The notes under the pieces were generated by a model, which saw only the letters and a program-made list of their open reading frames with translations, ran no database searches and had not been told where the DNA came from. Shown piece by piece: positions 10,401 to 19,248 of a stretch of DNA of 42,471 nt; the stretch's first letter is position 1; every line of letters begins with the position of its first letter. The DNA is from Gammaproteobacteria bacterium (lineage in GTDB: Bacteria; Pseudomonadota; Gammaproteobacteria; SURF-13): NCBI GenBank assembly GCA_003599485.1, contig QZKM01000028.1:1-42471 (forward strand), in the 5' to 3' direction. Made by a program: the position numbers and the translations under genes.

Positions 10401-11258
10401 ATGCCGCATGGCTGGAAAATTCTGTTTGGCGTCACGGCGCTGGCCGCGCTGCTGTCCGGTCCTTGCCTGGCGCAGGAAGAGACGCTGGAGGTTATCCCGC
10501 TCAAGCATCTCACCGCCGGGCAGGCTGTTTCCCTGGTCAAGCCGTTCGTGGACGGGCCTGGCGCGGTGCAGGGCTACAACAACCGGTTGATCGTGCGCAC
10601 CACTCCTGAAAATCTCGCGCACATAAAAGAAATCCTGGCCAAATTTGATGTCGCGCCGCGCAGCCTGCTGATTACAGTGAAGCAAGACGTGGTGGCCGGC
10701 GGCGCACGCGACGAGGCGGAGATTAAAGGCGAAGTCCGCTCCGGCGACATACGGGCGCGCGCGGGAAAAACGCCGACTGACGGCGTGGAGGTGCGCATCA
10801 CGCGCAGCGACACGCGGCTTGATGACAAGAACGCCCGGCAGGTAAAAGTGCTGGAGGGCAATCCGGCGCTGATTCAAATCGGCCAGTCCATTCCGGTGGT
10901 GGAGCGCATTGTGGATCCGGCTGGGCCGGATCCCAAGGCGTACAACACCGTCATTTACAAAGACGTCACCACCGGCTTCAGCGTGCTGCCGCGCGTCAAC
11001 GGCGACAGTGTCACCCTGGAAATCAGCCCGCAGCGCGCCGAGCCGGATCAGCGCGATGGCGGCGCAATCAACATCCAGCGCATACACACCACGGTGTCAG
11101 GCAAGCTCGGCGAGTGGATAGACATCGGCGGCGCAGTGCGCGCACAAAGCTCAGCGGACAGCGATATCCTGTCCTCGATCCGCGACCTGCGCAACGAGCA
11201 ACGCCGGGTTTTGATTAAAGTCGAAGAGGCGCCTGCTAACAGCCCAGCACCGCCGTAA
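10401..11258 (+). CDS. Short secretin-like protein (N1-type domain plus partial secretin core)
   Basis: A 285-residue exported protein with a signal peptide (residues 1-25, cleavage near LAQ-E). Residues about 28-95 look like a secretin N1 (STN/secretin_N) domain (LEVIPLKHLTAGQAV, then HIKEILAKFDV). Residues about 150-270 resemble the start of the secretin core (GQSIPVVER, DVTTGFSVLPRVNGDSVTLEISPQ). It is far shorter than pore-forming secretins such as PilQ or GspD (600 residues or more) and lacks an obvious full beta-barrel and S domain. No other secretion or pilus genes are adjacent. It overlaps the convergent marC-family gene by 23 bp. Confidence 0.75.
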   Translation: MPHGWKILFGVTALAALLSGPCLAQEETLEVIPLKHLTAGQAVSLVKPFVDGPGAVQGYNNRLIVRTTPENLAHIKEILAKFDVAPRSLLITVKQDVVAGGARDEAEIKGEVRSGDIRARAGKTPTDGVEVRITRSDTRLDDKNARQVKVLEGNPALIQIGQSIPVVERIVDPAGPDPKAYNTVIYKDVTTGFSVLPRVNGDSVTLEISPQRAEPDQRDGGAINIQRIHTTVSGKLGEWIDIGGAVRAQSSADSDILSSIRDLRNEQRRVLIKVEEAPANSPAPP

Positions 11259-11862
11259 CGCCGCGCAGAATAAACTCCATCGCCACGGCCAGCAGCAGCA
11301 TGCCCATGATGCGCGTGGTGACGCGCGCGCCCGTGGGACCTATCTTATCGAACAATGGCCCCGCCATGCGGAACATTACGTACAGCGTGAGCGCCGTGAG
11401 CAGTATCACGCCACTCAGTTGCGCGTGCCCGGCCACGCTTGCGCCTTGCTGCTGGGCGTAAAGCACTACTGCGGTGATGGTGCCGGGGCCGGCCAGCATG
11501 GGAATGCCGAGCGGCACGATGGAGACGTCGTCGCGCTGCGCGGCATCGTCCCCGTGCAGACTTTGCAGACGCGACGGCGTGGCGTGCAGCATGGACCAGG
11601 CCATCGAGGCGAGGATCAGACCGCCCGCGACCTGAAAGCTCGGCAGGCTGATGCCGATCAGCGTGAACAGATACATGCCACCGTATTGAAAAAATAACAA
11701 TGTCGCCAGCACGGTGACGATCATGCGCAATAAAACCCTGCGCCGCCGCGCCGCCTCCATGTCGTGCGTGAGAGAAAGATAGATCGGTATCACGTCGAGC
11801 GGCGCAAGCACCACCATCAACGAGACGAATTGCTTGATAAGCAGTATGGTGTCGAAGTCCAT
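11236..11862 (-). CDS. MarC family integral membrane protein
   Basis: A 208-residue protein with about six predicted membrane helices, of the MarC/UPF0056 family. Typical features are the PLDVIPIYLSLT segment near residue 22 and the PLGIPMLAGPGTITAVV segment near residue 117. The biochemical role of the family is unknown; early links to antibiotic resistance were not upheld for MarC. The start codon overlaps the stop of yheT (TGATG), giving translational coupling. Confidence 0.88.
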   Translation of the reverse strand: MDFDTILLIKQFVSLMVVLAPLDVIPIYLSLTHDMEAARRRRVLLRMIVTVLATLLFFQYGGMYLFTLIGISLPSFQVAGGLILASMAWSMLHATPSRLQSLHGDDAAQRDDVSIVPLGIPMLAGPGTITAVVLYAQQQGASVAGHAQLSGVILLTALTLYVMFRMAGPLFDKIGPTGARVTTRIMGMLLLAVAMEFILRGVTAVLGC

Positions 11863-12869
11863 CAGGCCGTTTCCCGCATGTTGCGTGCATTATAGGATGT
11901 GAATGCGCTTTCGAGATAGTCCGGGATGCGCTGCTCCAGCCAGTAACGGGCCTCCCAGGGCGCGCCGCCTACAAATCCCACATGGCCGCCGCGCTCGGAA
12001 AGCTCCAGCGTCACGTGGCGCGAAAGCTCGCCCTCTGCGGGAATGGCGGCAGGCGTCATGAACGGATCATCGGCGGCGTGCAGAATGAGCGTAGGCGTGC
12101 CTATCCGGTTCAGGAACTGGCGGCAGCTTGATTGGGTATAGTACTCGTCCACGCCGGAAAAGCCATGCAACGGCGCGGTGATTTTATCATCGTACTCGCG
12201 TATCGTCCTGATCCGGGCGAGATCGTCCAGGTTAATGGGCGCAGGTATGCGCCTGAATTTCTCCTGTACCGCCATGCGCAGCGAACGCAGCAAGCCATAC
12301 TGGTAAACCCTGGAGAACCCGCACTCCAGACGCCGCGCGGCATCATGTAAATCAAACGGCACGGATACCGTCACCGCGCATGCCAATGGGGCGCTGTCGC
12401 CATGTTGAGCCAAGTATTTCAACAACACATTGCCGCCCAATGAATAGCCGACCGCGGCCATCGGCGTGCGCGGCTCGCGAGCGCGCAAGGCATGAATCAG
12501 GGCGCAGAGATCGCCGGTGTCCCCGGCATGATAAAAGCGCGGCAGGCGGTTCGGCTCGCCGCTGCAACCGCGAAAATGCATGAGCACGGCGCGGTAGCCG
12601 TGTTGGTGCAGCGACTCCAGCAAGCCGCGCGCATAGTTGGAGCCGCTAGAACCCTGCAAACCGTGCAGGATGATGACCACCGGGCCGCTCAACCCGGTGG
12701 TCCAGTCCAGATCAACAAAATCTCCGTCCGGCAGTTCCAGCCGCTCGCGCCGCAACGCAGGCTGAGGCGCGCGGCGCACAAGGGCCGCCCACAGCGTTTG
12801 CAGGTGAGCGTTGCGCAGCCACCAGGGCGGCGTGAATGCGCCGTTGAAATGATGAATGGGACGTCGCAT
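11862..12869 (-). CDS. yheT: YheT-family alpha/beta hydrolase
   Basis: A 335-residue COG0429 hydrolase. The nucleophile elbow is GYSLGGN with S143, the oxyanion region HGLQGSSGSNYARG lies near residue 69, the acid is likely in LHAADDPFM, and the catalytic His in RGGHVGF. The N-terminal TPPWWLRNAHLQT is typical of the family. Substrate is unknown (ester or thioester). It starts immediately after the stop codon of the ceramidase-like gene (TAG-ATG) and overlaps marC, so the three form a tightly packed operon. Confidence 0.88.
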   Translation of the reverse strand: MRRPIHHFNGAFTPPWWLRNAHLQTLWAALVRRAPQPALRRERLELPDGDFVDLDWTTGLSGPVVIILHGLQGSSGSNYARGLLESLHQHGYRAVLMHFRGCSGEPNRLPRFYHAGDTGDLCALIHALRAREPRTPMAAVGYSLGGNVLLKYLAQHGDSAPLACAVTVSVPFDLHDAARRLECGFSRVYQYGLLRSLRMAVQEKFRRIPAPINLDDLARIRTIREYDDKITAPLHGFSGVDEYYTQSSCRQFLNRIGTPTLILHAADDPFMTPAAIPAEGELSRHVTLELSERGGHVGFVGGAPWEARYWLEQRIPDYLESAFTSYNARNMRETA

Positions 12870-13661
12870 CTACGCGGCTCTGTACATTTTCCGCCGGCTC
12901 AGCATCCAGGCGATTTGCGCCGCGGCCATCGCTGCCAGCAGGTGCTTGAGCGTGTGGCCGCTGACCACGCCGCCTAACTGATACACCCAGCCATCCAGTG
13001 CTTCAAATAGTTTGGCCAGCACGTACCACCCGGCCCCCAGCAGTAACGCCCAGCCGTGGCTATAGCGCGGAGAATACAACAGCAACAGTAATGGAATCAG
13101 CAGCAGAGGCAAAAGCTGCACCAGAATATAGGGGCGCAGGTCGCTACGCCCCCACGTTTCGCTCACATACCAATAGGTCACGCTGCCTGCCGCGTATACC
13201 AGCATGGGCAGCAAACTCCATGCCGCGAGCCGCGTTGACATCCTCTCGGCCAGCACAGCGGAAAACAGGCAGATAAAAGACAGCGTAATGGGCAGGCGGT
13301 CCCACACCAGACGCAGGTTATCGGGTTGCCAGTGATAATAGGCGGAGCCTAAAGACGTCAGCAACACGCCCAGAAAAAACCCCGTCCACGCCAACCGCTC
13401 AAAGCGGGTGATGACGGCAAAGCGCGGTAAACGCCAAAGACCCCACAACGCCACCGGGAAAAACAGCAGATTGGAGAGCACGTTCTGTGCATTGGGCAGC
13501 CCCCACCAAGGCCGTGTATCAGCGAAGTGGTTATAGCTGGCGGGTTGCGGAATGCGTCCATGGGTAAGCAGGGCAATGACGACTGCCGCCGCTATAGCAA
13601 GCAGTATCACGGCGCGGGCGCTTGCGGGCCAGCGTCGCGCATAATTCAAAATAGGGCGCAT
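12870..13661 (-). CDS. Ceramidase-like (CREST superfamily) integral membrane hydrolase
   Basis: A 263-residue protein with about seven membrane helices. It carries the CREST/alkaline ceramidase residues in order: S106 and H110 (SAYYH), D121 (WDRLPIT), and H236/H240 (HTLKH). From memory these spacings (Ser-4-His, His-11-Asp, His-4-His) equal those of the zinc site of human ACER3. This supports a zinc-dependent membrane amidase, but the bacterial substrate is unknown. The last residues (SRRKMYRAA) are basic. It leads the operon with yheT and marC. Confidence 0.78.
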   Translation of the reverse strand: MRPILNYARRWPASARAVILLAIAAAVVIALLTHGRIPQPASYNHFADTRPWWGLPNAQNVLSNLLFFPVALWGLWRLPRFAVITRFERLAWTGFFLGVLLTSLGSAYYHWQPDNLRLVWDRLPITLSFICLFSAVLAERMSTRLAAWSLLPMLVYAAGSVTYWYVSETWGRSDLRPYILVQLLPLLLIPLLLLLYSPRYSHGWALLLGAGWYVLAKLFEALDGWVYQLGGVVSGHTLKHLLAAMAAAQIAWMLSRRKMYRAA

Positions 13662-13697
13662 TCGGTTTGTGTGATTGATTGTGAGTCAGTTTTGTAG

Positions 13698-13721
13698 GAT
13701 GGGTTGACAGCGATACCCATC
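13698..13721. repeat. Small inverted repeat in 165-bp intergenic region
   Basis: GATGGGT and ACCCATC form a 7-bp stem with a 10-nt loop, preceded by TGTAG. It resembles a short GTAGGATGGGT-type dispersed repeat common in gammaproteobacterial intergenic DNA (recognised from memory). Only one copy is in this window. The rest of the gap to acs shows no open frame I can support. Confidence 0.4.
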
Positions 13722-13826
13722 ATCGCTCACTCACCGAAACCGCCCTCGGTGTCGTCCTCACGCCACGTCTAATCCGCTGGGTACAAGCCAAGCTACGTTG
13801 CTCGTTCTAATGGTAGTGGACAGTCG

Positions 13827-15791
13827 CTACGCCTTCCCCTGCAACTGCAACAATATCGCCTCGTTCTCCAGCGTCGAGGTGTCCTGCGTGATGGCTTCGC
13901 CGGCGGCGATGGAGCGGAGGAGGCGGCGCATGATTTTGCCGGAGCGGGTTTTGGGGAGATTGTCGGCGTAGCGGATGTCGTCGGGGCGGGCGATGGGGCC
14001 GATTTGTTCGGTGACCCAGGCGCGCAGTTCCTTGGTGAGCGCTTCATCCACGCCGCCTGTGGGGCGTGCGCCTTTTAACACCACGTAGGCGAATACGGCT
14101 TCGCCTTTGATCTCGTCGGGTTTGCCGACCACGGCCGCCTCGGCGACGCGCGGGTGGGCGACGAGGGCGGATTCGATTTCCATTGTGCCCAAGCGGTGGC
14201 CGGAGACCTTGAGCACGTCATCAGCGCGGCCCATGATCCAGAAGTAGCCGTCTTCGTCCTTGTGCGCGGTGTCGCCCGCGACGTAGTACTTGTTGTTGAA
14301 TTTCTTCCAGTAGGTGTCAATATAACGCTGTTCGTCGCCCCAGATGCCGCGCAGCATGAACGGCCACGGTTTCCTGATGACGAGATAGCCGCCCTGGTTG
14401 GGTTGGGTGATGCTGTTTCCTTCTTCGTCCACGACGTCCGCCGCGATGCCGGGCAGGGGCAAGGTGCAGGAACCGGGTTTGGTGGCTACGGCGCCGGGGA
14501 TGGGGGCGATGAGGTGCGCGCCGGTCTCGGTTTGCCACCAGGTGTCGGTGATGGGGCAGCGTTCGCGGCCGATGTGTTTGTGGTACCACATCCACGCCTC
14601 CGGGTTGATGGGTTCGCCGACGGTGCCGAGCAAACGCAGCTTCGATAAATCATATTTTGCGGGGAGGTCGTCGCCCAGTTTCATCAGGCCGCGTATTGCG
14701 GTGGGCGCAGTGTAGAAAATCGTGACACCGTGGCGCTGGCAGATGTCCCAGAAACGTCCGCCGTCGGGTATGGTCGGCGCGCCTTCGTACATCACCATGG
14801 TCGCGCCGGTTGCTAATGGCCCGTAGGCGACGTAGCTGTGTCCCGTGACCCAGCCCACGTCGGCGGTGCACCAGAAGATGTCGTCATCGTGGATGTCGAA
14901 CACCCACTGCATGGTGACGATGGCGCCGAGCAGATAACCGGCGCTCGAGTGCTGGATGCCTTTCGGTTTGCCGGTGGAGCCGGAGGTATAGAGCAAAAAC
15001 AATGGATGCTCGCTTTCCACCCACACCGGTTCGCACTGATCGGATACATTTTTTACCGCGTCGTGCCACCAGACGTCGCGCCCGCTCTGCATGGGGATGG
15101 TTTGGCCGCTGCGCTTCAAGACGATGACCGACTCGATGGTGGAACAGCCTTTGGCGAGGGCCTGGTCGGCGGCGAGTTTCAATTCAATGACCTTGCCGCC
15201 GCGCGTGCCGCCGTCGGCGGTGATGAGCATCTTCGCTCCGGCGTCTTCGATGCGATCTTTCAGTGATTGTGCGGAGAAGCCACCGAACACCACCGAGTGT
15301 ATCGCGCCGATGCGCGCGCACGCCTGCATGGCGACGACGACTTCCGGCGCCATCGGCATGTAAATGACCACGCGGTCACCTTTTTTAATGCCTTTGGCCT
15401 TGAGCGCATTGGCGAAGCGGCATACGTCACGATGCAGTTCCGCGTAAGTGACGCGGCGCACGTCGCCCTGTTCGCCCTCGAAAATAATGGCGGTTTTGCC
15501 GGCCTTGTCCTTGAGATTCCGGTCCAGGCAGTTGTAGGAGACATTGAGCAGCCCGTCGCCGAACCAGCGGAAATGCGGCGCGCGGCGGCTGTCCAGAATT
15601 TGCGTGAAGGGTTTATGCCAGCTTATCTGTTCGCGCGCGAGACCGGCCCAGAACTTTTCATGATCCTGCACGGCTTGCTGTTGAAAAGTCTCCAATTCAT
15701 GCTTTTTGATGCGTGCGTGTTCGACGAACGCCGCGGCCGGCTGAAACAGCCGCTGCTCATGCAGGACAGATTCGATGGTTTGGGCCGCCAT
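13827..15791 (-). CDS. acs: Acetyl-CoA synthetase
   Basis: A 654-residue AMP-forming acetyl-CoA synthetase, activating acetate via acetyl-AMP. The ANL motif [15 protein letters not shown] is at about residues 265-280, the DTWWQTETG motif in the middle, and the C-terminal [14 protein letters not shown] contains the lysine that is reversibly acetylated in this family. Length is typical (652 in E. coli). The gene lies downstream of hicB on the same strand. Confidence 0.97.
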   Translation of the reverse strand: MAAQTIESVLHEQRLFQPAAAFVEHARIKKHELETFQQQAVQDHEKFWAGLAREQISWHKPFTQILDSRRAPHFRWFGDGLLNVSYNCLDRNLKDKAGKTAIIFEGEQGDVRRVTYAELHRDVCRFANALKAKGIKKGDRVVIYMPMAPEVVVAMQACARIGAIHSVVFGGFSAQSLKDRIEDAGAKMLITADGGTRGGKVIELKLAADQALAKGCSTIESVIVLKRSGQTIPMQSGRDVWWHDAVKNVSDQCEPVWVESEHPLFLLYTSGSTGKPKGIQHSSAGYLLGAIVTMQWVFDIHDDDIFWCTADVGWVTGHSYVAYGPLATGATMVMYEGAPTIPDGGRFWDICQRHGVTIFYTAPTAIRGLMKLGDDLPAKYDLSKLRLLGTVGEPINPEAWMWYHKHIGRERCPITDTWWQTETGAHLIAPIPGAVATKPGSCTLPLPGIAADVVDEEGNSITQPNQGGYLVIRKPWPFMLRGIWGDEQRYIDTYWKKFNNKYYVAGDTAHKDEDGYFWIMGRADDVLKVSGHRLGTMEIESALVAHPRVAEAAVVGKPDEIKGEAVFAYVVLKGARPTGGVDEALTKELRAWVTEQIGPIARPDDIRYADNLPKTRSGKIMRRLLRSIAAGEAITQDTSTLENEAILLQLQGKA

Positions 15792-15796
15792 GATTT

Positions 15797-16006
15797 TTAT
15801 GCGGCGTCCACGTACTCAACCTGACTGGTGGGTTCAGGAATGGGAAGGCCGTCTTCACGCATTCCGCGCAAATGAAGCACAATAGCCTCACGAATTTGAT
15901 CTTCAACCTCTTGTCGGGTTTTGCCGGTGGCCACACAGCCCGGTAAGTCAGGGACATAAGCGGCATAGTTGTTCTCCGCTTTTTCAATGACTACGGCATA
16001 ACGCAT
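15797..16006 (-). CDS. hicB: HicB family antitoxin
   Basis: A 69-residue HicB with the characteristic N-terminal fold: [28 protein letters not shown], followed by an amphipathic helix ([17 protein letters not shown]). It is the short form without a recognisable C-terminal DNA-binding domain. A good ribosome site (AGGAGG) precedes the ATG at 16006. It neutralises HicA. It ends 5 nt before the acs start. Confidence 0.85.
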   Translation of the reverse strand: MRYAVVIEKAENNYAAYVPDLPGCVATGKTRQEVEDQIREAIVLHLRGMREDGLPIPEPTSQVEYVDAA

Positions 16007-16024
16007 ATTAATCCTCCTGTTTCT

Positions 16025-16207
16025 TTAAACCCGCTTGACGCAGGATACTACTTTTAGTGTGCCGGAGGGCAGATCATCCCCCGGCTTTCCTGGGACAGTT
16101 ACACGACCTGATTTTACAGGATGTTTAAATTGGCGGTGACTGCCGTGAGTGACGACTAAATACCAACCATCCTCGTGAAGCCGTTTAAGTATATCGCGAA
16201 CCTTCAT
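16025..16207 (-). CDS. hicA: HicA family toxin with frameshifted C-terminus
   Basis: A 60-residue HicA mRNA interferase. The double-stranded-RNA-binding-like fold has catalytic H24 in GSHRQFKHP and the motif VTVPGKPGDDLPSGTLK. After LK the encoded tail is VVSCVKRV and ends at once. In the frame reached by skipping 2 nt (a GT near 16052-16056) the DNA reads SILRQAGLKKQED, which is the normal HicA C-terminal helix, and its stop falls just before the hicB ATG. The gene has therefore probably lost its last helix through a small indel, or the assembly has an error. It starts 9 nt after fabI. Confidence 0.78.
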   Translation of the reverse strand: MKVRDILKRLHEDGWYLVVTHGSHRQFKHPVKSGRVTVPGKPGDDLPSGTLKVVSCVKRV

Positions 16208-16216
16208 GCAGGACGC

Positions 16217-16999
16217 TCACAGGGACCCCATCCCCACGATGTGATACCCGCTGTCCACGTGTATGACTTCACCGGTGATGCCGGCGGCGAGGTCGGAGCA
16301 GAGGAAGGCGGCGGCGTTGCCCACGTCTTCGATGCTGACGTTGCGGCGCAGCGGGGCGGTTTTTTCCACGTAGTCGAGCATTTTGCGGAAGCCACTGATG
16401 CCGGCGGCGGCGAGGGTTTTGATCGGGCCGGCGGAGACGGCGTTGACGCGGATGCCTTCCGGCCCCAGGCTGTCGGCCATGTAGCGCACGTTGGCTTCGA
16501 GGCTGGCCTTGGCAAGTCCCATCACGTTGTAGTTGGGCATGGCGCGCTCGGCGCCGAGATAGCTTAAGGTGAGCAGCGCGCCGTTGCGGTTCTGCATCAT
16601 GTTGCGCCCGGCCTTGGCGAGCGCGGCGAAGCTGTAGGAACTGATGTCGTGCGCGGTGAGGAAGCCCGCGCGCGTGACGCTGTCCATATAGCTGCCTTCC
16701 AATTGTTCGGCAGGGGCGTAGGCCACGGAGTGTACGATGATATCGAGGTGATCCCAGTAGTCATCCAGATGCTCGAACACCGCGCTGATTTCCGTGTCGT
16801 TGCTGACGTCGCAGGGCAGGGTGATGACCGAGCCGCACTCCGAGGCCATTTTCTCCACTCTGTCCTGGAGCCGCTCGTTCTGATAGGTAAAGGCGAGTTC
16901 CGCGCCTTCGCGCTGCATCGCCTGGGCGATGCCCCAGGCGATGGAGCGGTTGCTGGCCAGCCCTACGATAAGCGCGTTTTTACCGGTTAAAAATCCCAT
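16217..16999 (-). CDS. fabI: Enoyl-[acyl-carrier-protein] reductase (NADH) FabI
   Basis: A 260-residue short-chain dehydrogenase-type enoyl-ACP reductase performing the last step of each fatty-acid elongation cycle. The FabI-type nucleotide motif [13 protein letters not shown] is at 13-25 and the active site is Y157-x6-K164 (NYNVMGLAK) with Y147 upstream. AMPNYNVMG and [11 protein letters not shown] are hallmark segments. This family member is the target of triclosan and isoniazid-like inhibitors. It is divergent from the ABC importer operon. Confidence 0.96.
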   Translation of the reverse strand: MGFLTGKNALIVGLASNRSIAWGIAQAMQREGAELAFTYQNERLQDRVEKMASECGSVITLPCDVSNDTEISAVFEHLDDYWDHLDIIVHSVAYAPAEQLEGSYMDSVTRAGFLTAHDISSYSFAALAKAGRNMMQNRNGALLTLSYLGAERAMPNYNVMGLAKASLEANVRYMADSLGPEGIRVNAVSAGPIKTLAAAGISGFRKMLDYVEKTAPLRRNVSIEDVGNAAAFLCSDLAAGITGEVIHVDSGYHIVGMGSL

Positions 17000-17091
17000 G
17001 CGGATGTCCTTAAAAGTGGTGTGTGATGGATAATAGAGTATCTAAAATTGAGCGCAACGCATAGGGCGGCGCTTGGTGTATTCTTATAGAG

Positions 17092-19248
17092 ATGAAATTT
17101 CGTTTACACTTCGTGCTGTGCCTGTGCGCGGCGCTGGCCGGGGGCTGCGGCGAGCGGCCGTGGAACAACCCCTATCCCGCGGCGGACGACGCGCAAAACA
17201 TCCTGTACTCGTCTTTTGAGCAGCGTCCCAAGCATCTTGACCCGGCCCAGTCCTACGTGGAAAACGAATATGCCCTGATCGCGCAGATTTACGAGCCGCC
17301 GCTGCAGTATCATTACCTGAAGCGCCCCTATACGCTGATCCCGCTCACCGCGGCGCACATGCCCAAGGCGGTTTACCTCGACCGGGATAACCGCCCGCTG
17401 CCCGGCAACGCCGCTCCCGAGCGGATTGCCTACAGCGTATACGACATCACCATCCGGCCCGGTATTCGTTATCAGCCGCACCCCGCGTTCGCGCAGGATG
17501 CTTCCGGGGCGTATCTCTATCATGCGCTCAGCGCCGCGCAGCTGGGAGACATCCGCACGCTCGCGGATTTCCCGCAACAAGGCGCGCGCGAGCTGGTCGC
17601 GGCGGATTATGTATACCAGATCAAGCGCCTCGCCCACCCCGGCCTGCACTCGCCGATCTTCGGCCTGATGAGCGAATATATCGTGGGGCTGAAACAGTAC
17701 GGCGAATTATTAAGCCGTGCGGCAAAGGAGCCGGGCAACCGGCCCTACCTTGATCTCGACCGCTACCCCCTGGAGGGCGTCACGGCGCTGGATCGTTATA
17801 CCTATCGCATCAAGCTGCACGGCAAATACCCGCAACTTTTGTATTGGCTGGCGATGCCGTTTTTCGCGCCAGTGCCGCACGAGGCGGACCGTTTTTATTC
17901 GCAGCCCGGGCTGATCGAAAAAAATATCACGCTGGACTGGTATCCGGCCGGCACCGGGCCCTACATGCTGACGGAAAACAATCCCAGTCAGCGCATGGTG
18001 TTGGAACGCAATCCGAGTTTTCACGGAGAAACGTACCCTGAGGAAGGCGAACCCGGAGACCGCGAGCGCGGTTTGCTCGATGACGCCGGCAAGCCGCTGC
18101 CGTTTATTGACAAGGTGGTGTACAGCCTGGAAAAGGAAAGCATTCCGTACTGGAATAAATTCCTGCAAGGCTATTACGATGCCTCCGGCATCAGCTCCGA
18201 CAGTTTCGATCAGGCGGTGCGCGTCACAACACAGGGAGACGCGACGGTCAGCGAGGCGATGCAGGAGAAAGGCATACGCCTGTTGACCAGCATCGGGGCC
18301 GATATTTCCTATATCGGCTTCAACATGCTCGACCCGGTGGTGGGGGGTTTAAGCGAGCGGGCGCGCAAATTGCGCCAGGCGATTTCCATCGCGGTAGATT
18401 ACGAAGAGTTCATCTCCATCTTTCTCAACGGGCGCGGCATTCCGGCGCAGGGCATCATTCCGCCCGGCATTTTCGGCTACGTCGAGGGCGAGGCGGGCGT
18501 CAATCCCCATGTCTATGACTGGGTGAACGGACGGCCGCAGCGGAAAGCTATCGAAACCGCACGCCGCCTGCTGGCCGAGGCGGGTTATCCCGATGGCCGT
18601 GACGCCCGGACCGGCAAACCATTATTGCTGCATTTCGACACCGCGCTCCGGGGCCCGGACGACAAGGCTTATCTCGACTGGCTGCGCAAGCAATTCCAGA
18701 AGCTTGATTTACAACTCGACATCCGCAACACCGATTTCAACCGCTTTCAGGAAAAAATGCTGAAGGGCAGCGCGCAGATTTGGCAGTGGGGCTGGAACGC
18801 CGACTATCCCGATCCGGAGAATTTCATGTTCCTGCTTTACGGCCCGAACGCCAAGGCGGTAAAAAACGGAGAAAACGCAGCGAACTACGATAATCCGGAG
18901 TTCAATAAACTGTTTGAACGGATGAAAAACATGGACAACGGCCCCGAGCGCCAGGCGATCATCCATCAGATGATGGACATCGCGCGCCGGGACGCGCCGC
19001 TGCTGTGGGGGTTGCATCGCAAGAAGTTCGGCCTGTATCACGCCTGGTACAAAAACGCCAAGCCCAACGAGATGGCCAATAACGAATTGAAATACGTGCG
19101 CATAGACGCCGAACTGCGCAGCCGGAAGCGCGCGGAATGGAATCAGCCCGTCCTGACGCCGCTGTTTATCATTGGCGCGCTGCTGCTGGCCGGGCTGCTG
19201 CCGGCCGTGCTCCGCTACCTGCGCAAGGAGCGCAGTCCCGCACCATGA
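17092..19248 (+). CDS. yejA: ABC transporter substrate-binding lipoprotein (SBP_bac_5), C-terminally membrane anchored
   Basis: A 718-residue family-5 peptide-binding protein, first gene of a four-gene importer operon. The N terminus is a lipoprotein-like signal (residues 1-18, then C19 in ALAGGC). The SBP_bac_5 domain spans about 45-670 (for example KHLDPAQSYVENEY and LLTSIGADISYIGFNM). Unusually, the C terminus has a hydrophobic helix (about 687-705, TPLFIIGALLLAGLLPAVL) and a basic end, as if it were also anchored by a membrane span. It is larger than typical DppA/YejA (about 535-605). The next gene starts within its stop codon (ATGA). Confidence 0.87.
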   Translation: MKFRLHFVLCLCAALAGGCGERPWNNPYPAADDAQNILYSSFEQRPKHLDPAQSYVENEYALIAQIYEPPLQYHYLKRPYTLIPLTAAHMPKAVYLDRDNRPLPGNAAPERIAYSVYDITIRPGIRYQPHPAFAQDASGAYLYHALSAAQLGDIRTLADFPQQGARELVAADYVYQIKRLAHPGLHSPIFGLMSEYIVGLKQYGELLSRAAKEPGNRPYLDLDRYPLEGVTALDRYTYRIKLHGKYPQLLYWLAMPFFAPVPHEADRFYSQPGLIEKNITLDWYPAGTGPYMLTENNPSQRMVLERNPSFHGETYPEEGEPGDRERGLLDDAGKPLPFIDKVVYSLEKESIPYWNKFLQGYYDASGISSDSFDQAVRVTTQGDATVSEAMQEKGIRLLTSIGADISYIGFNMLDPVVGGLSERARKLRQAISIAVDYEEFISIFLNGRGIPAQGIIPPGIFGYVEGEAGVNPHVYDWVNGRPQRKAIETARRLLAEAGYPDGRDARTGKPLLLHFDTALRGPDDKAYLDWLRKQFQKLDLQLDIRNTDFNRFQEKMLKGSAQIWQWGWNADYPDPENFMFLLYGPNAKAVKNGENAANYDNPEFNKLFERMKNMDNGPERQAIIHQMMDIARRDAPLLWGLHRKKFGLYHAWYKNAKPNEMANNELKYVRIDAELRSRKRAEWNQPVLTPLFIIGALLLAGLLPAVLRYLRKERSPAP

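Noticed and set aside
19137-19244. Longer N-terminus for the YejB-like permease
   Set aside because: The extension is out of frame coding of the binding protein; the ATG at 19245 gives the family's normal start and a stop-start overlap.
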